Made by a program: the position numbers and the translations under genes
The notes under the pieces: generated by a model
Told to the model about the DNA's origin: nothing
Databases searched by the model: none
Seen by the model: only the letters and a program-made list of their open reading frames with translations
From: Propionibacteriaceae bacterium
GTDB lineage: Bacteria; Actinomycetota; Actinomycetes; Propionibacteriales; Propionibacteriaceae
NCBI GenBank assembly: GCA_003451975.1
Contig: DMIX01000189.1
Span: 1 to 7,874 of the forward strand
Reading direction: 5' to 3'
DNA: 7,874 bases
Part shown: piece by piece, positions 6,977-7,874 of the stretch
Position numbering within the stretch: the stretch's first letter is position 1
Layout: each line of letters starts with the position of its first letter

Positions 6977-7006
6977 TTGACACTGTAATGGTACGGTTTG
7001 TATACA
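6977..7006 (+). promoter_or_regulatory. Candidate promoter of the oxidoreductase gene
   Basis: TTGACA (6977-6982, exact consensus), an 18-bp spacer, TATACA (7001-7006). The -10 lies inside the right palindrome. The start would fall near 7013 with a leader of about 55 nt before ATG 7068. Confidence 0.55.
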
Positions 7007-7007
7007 A
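6998..7007. promoter_or_regulatory. Right operator candidate TTGTATACAA
   Basis: A perfect 10-bp palindrome that fits the FadR-subfamily T-x-GT-x-x-x-AC-x-A pattern. It covers the -10 of the rightward promoter, so occupancy should exclude RNA polymerase. GTACGG occurs on both sides (6991-6996 and 7013-7018). Its centre is 84 bp from that of the left palindrome. Confidence 0.65.
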
Positions 7008-7067
7008 GGAGTGTACGGAAGCAAGGGTGTCCGTCGTCGATAACCCCCGCAGCAACAGGAGAGCAAC

Positions 7068-7874
7068 ATGGCCCAGGTGCAGACGCTGACCCGGCTGTCC
7101 AACGAGAGCCTCGCACGCCTAGATGTAGCGGCCCGTCCGCTCGTTGATCCCCGGCTACTTGAACCGCGAATCCTGCACTTCGGTCTGGGCGCCTTCCACC
7201 GCGCACACCAGGCGGTGTACACCGAAGCCGCGAATGCCGTTGCCGGCGAACGCTGGGGAATCGTGGACGTCGAACCGTTCTCAGCTCGCGCCGTCGAGGG
7301 TATGCGCGCGCAGGACTGTCTCTACTCGGTTACCGACCGCACGCCCGGTGAGCTGCGAACCCGCGTGGTGGGCGCCATTACCGAGGCCCTCCACCTGAAC
7401 GAGGATGCAGCCAGGGTGCGAGAGCTACTCACCTCGCCCCAACTCGGCACGGTGACTCTGACCGTCACCGAGAAGGGCTACTACCGCAGTCTTGAAACAG
7501 GGCTTCTGAATACGGACGCGGTGCCCATCGCGGATGACCTCGCGGCGACGGCTGTGGCCGATGGTCCGGCGATGACCGTTCTCGGCCAACTCAGCGCGGG
7601 CTTGCGAGCGCGCTTCCACACCAGCGGTGCTCCCATCGACGTCGTGTCCTGCGACAACATGGCTGGCAACGGTCCCGCCTTGGCCGCAGTGATCACCGGG
7701 TTTATTGAGGCTTCATCGTGGCCGGACAAAGAGGCTCTGCTTGGCTGGATCAGCCAGGCAGTCTCTTTTCCCGCGACCATCGTTGATCGCATTGTTCCAG
7801 CGACTACTGAGGAGGATCGATTCCTCGCCTCCGGGGCACTGGGACTCCGCGATGACATGCCGGTATTGGGTGAG
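7068..7874 (+). CDS. Mannitol dehydrogenase/fructuronate reductase family oxidoreductase (3' end outside the window)
   Basis: NAD(P)-dependent polyol or hexuronate dehydrogenase of the long-chain mannitol dehydrogenase family, which includes mannitol 2-dehydrogenase, UxuB (fructuronate to mannonate) and UxaB. The first 269 residues are visible; family members are about 450-500 aa, so the C-terminal domain with the catalytic Lys and the KLR-type motif is not seen. The start ATG 7068 has AGGAGAG at 7057-7063. Visible family landmarks are the N-terminal nucleotide-binding stretch ILHFGLGAFHRAHQAVY (36-52), VTLTVTEKGYY (about 127-137), VVSCDNMAGNG (about 190-200) and the end-of-domain segment SFPATIVDRIVPAT. 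The divergent lactonase and FCD regulator suggest uronate or sugar-acid use, which favours fructuronate reductase over mannitol dehydrogenase, but this is inference. Confidence 0.9.
   Translation, partial: MAQVQTLTRLSNESLARLDVAARPLVDPRLLEPRILHFGLGAFHRAHQAVYTEAANAVAGERWGIVDVEPFSARAVEGMRAQDCLYSVTDRTPGELRTRVVGAITEALHLNEDAARVRELLTSPQLGTVTLTVTEKGYYRSLETGLLNTDAVPIADDLAATAVADGPAMTVLGQLSAGLRARFHTSGAPIDVVSCDNMAGNGPALAAVITGFIEASSWPDKEALLGWISQAVSFPATIVDRIVPATTEEDRFLASGALGLRDDMPVLGE

Larger units (their letters stand above)
6802..7067. promoter_or_regulatory. Divergent promoter region with paired operators
   Basis: This 266-bp region separates the leftward lactonase-regulator pair from the rightward oxidoreductase. 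It contains two TGTATACA palindromes, a rightward TTGACA promoter, a weaker leftward candidate promoter, and a CTAGT-CC-ACTAG inverted repeat (6927-6938) beside the left palindrome. The layout is typical for a local regulator controlling both directions. Confidence 0.7.

Noticed and set aside
7425..7858. Minus-strand frames opposite the oxidoreductase
   Set aside because: The plus strand has an open frame with mannitol-dehydrogenase-family motifs and a good ribosome site running off the right edge; the opposite frames are shadows.

Overview
The window comes from a high-GC Gram-positive bacterium (Actinomycetota). Three things point there: codon third positions rich in G/C, the order gyrA – DUF3566 membrane protein – tRNA-Ile that is familiar from actinobacterial origin-proximal regions (for example M. 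tuberculosis Rv0006-Rv0007-ileT), and the actinobacterial style of the DUF3566 protein. A member of the Propionibacteriales is my guess; the sequence alone does not settle the genus.

Left part (1-3600), housekeeping, plus strand: the 3' nine-tenths or so of gyrA, an overlapping DUF3566 membrane-protein gene translated from a GTG start inside the gyrA end, a short tandem repeat that begins at the stop codon of that gene, a promoter-like element, one tRNA-Ile(GAT) with encoded CCA, and a long perfect-stem hairpin right behind it.

Middle part (3600-5185): where tRNA-Ala often follows tRNA-Ile in related genomes there is instead about 450 bp of non-genic DNA holding a decayed PIN-domain (VapC-like) toxin, truncated at its N-terminus and with one, probably two, frameshifts. 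Behind it, on the minus strand, is a lipoprotein FKBP-type prolyl isomerase with two tandem FKBP-like modules, the second of which appears to have lost key FKBP residues.

Right part (5186-7874), a sugar-acid catabolic locus: an SMP-30/gluconolactonase-type enzyme and a FadR-type GntR/FCD regulator form a minus-strand pair (44 bp gap). Divergently, a mannitol dehydrogenase/fructuronate reductase family oxidoreductase runs off the right edge. The 266-bp divergent region carries two TGTATACA palindromes whose centres are 84 bp apart (eight helical turns). One sits on the -10 of the rightward promoter and the other on or next to the -10 of the leftward one. The simplest model is that the FCD regulator represses both directions, including its own gene, and is released by a sugar-acid intermediate. 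The substrate (hexuronate, aldonate or sugar alcohol) cannot be fixed from this window.

No transposase, CRISPR array, rRNA or origin was seen. The two best leads are the paired-operator regulatory region and the decayed PIN toxin behind the tRNA; neither is evidence for a wholly new system.
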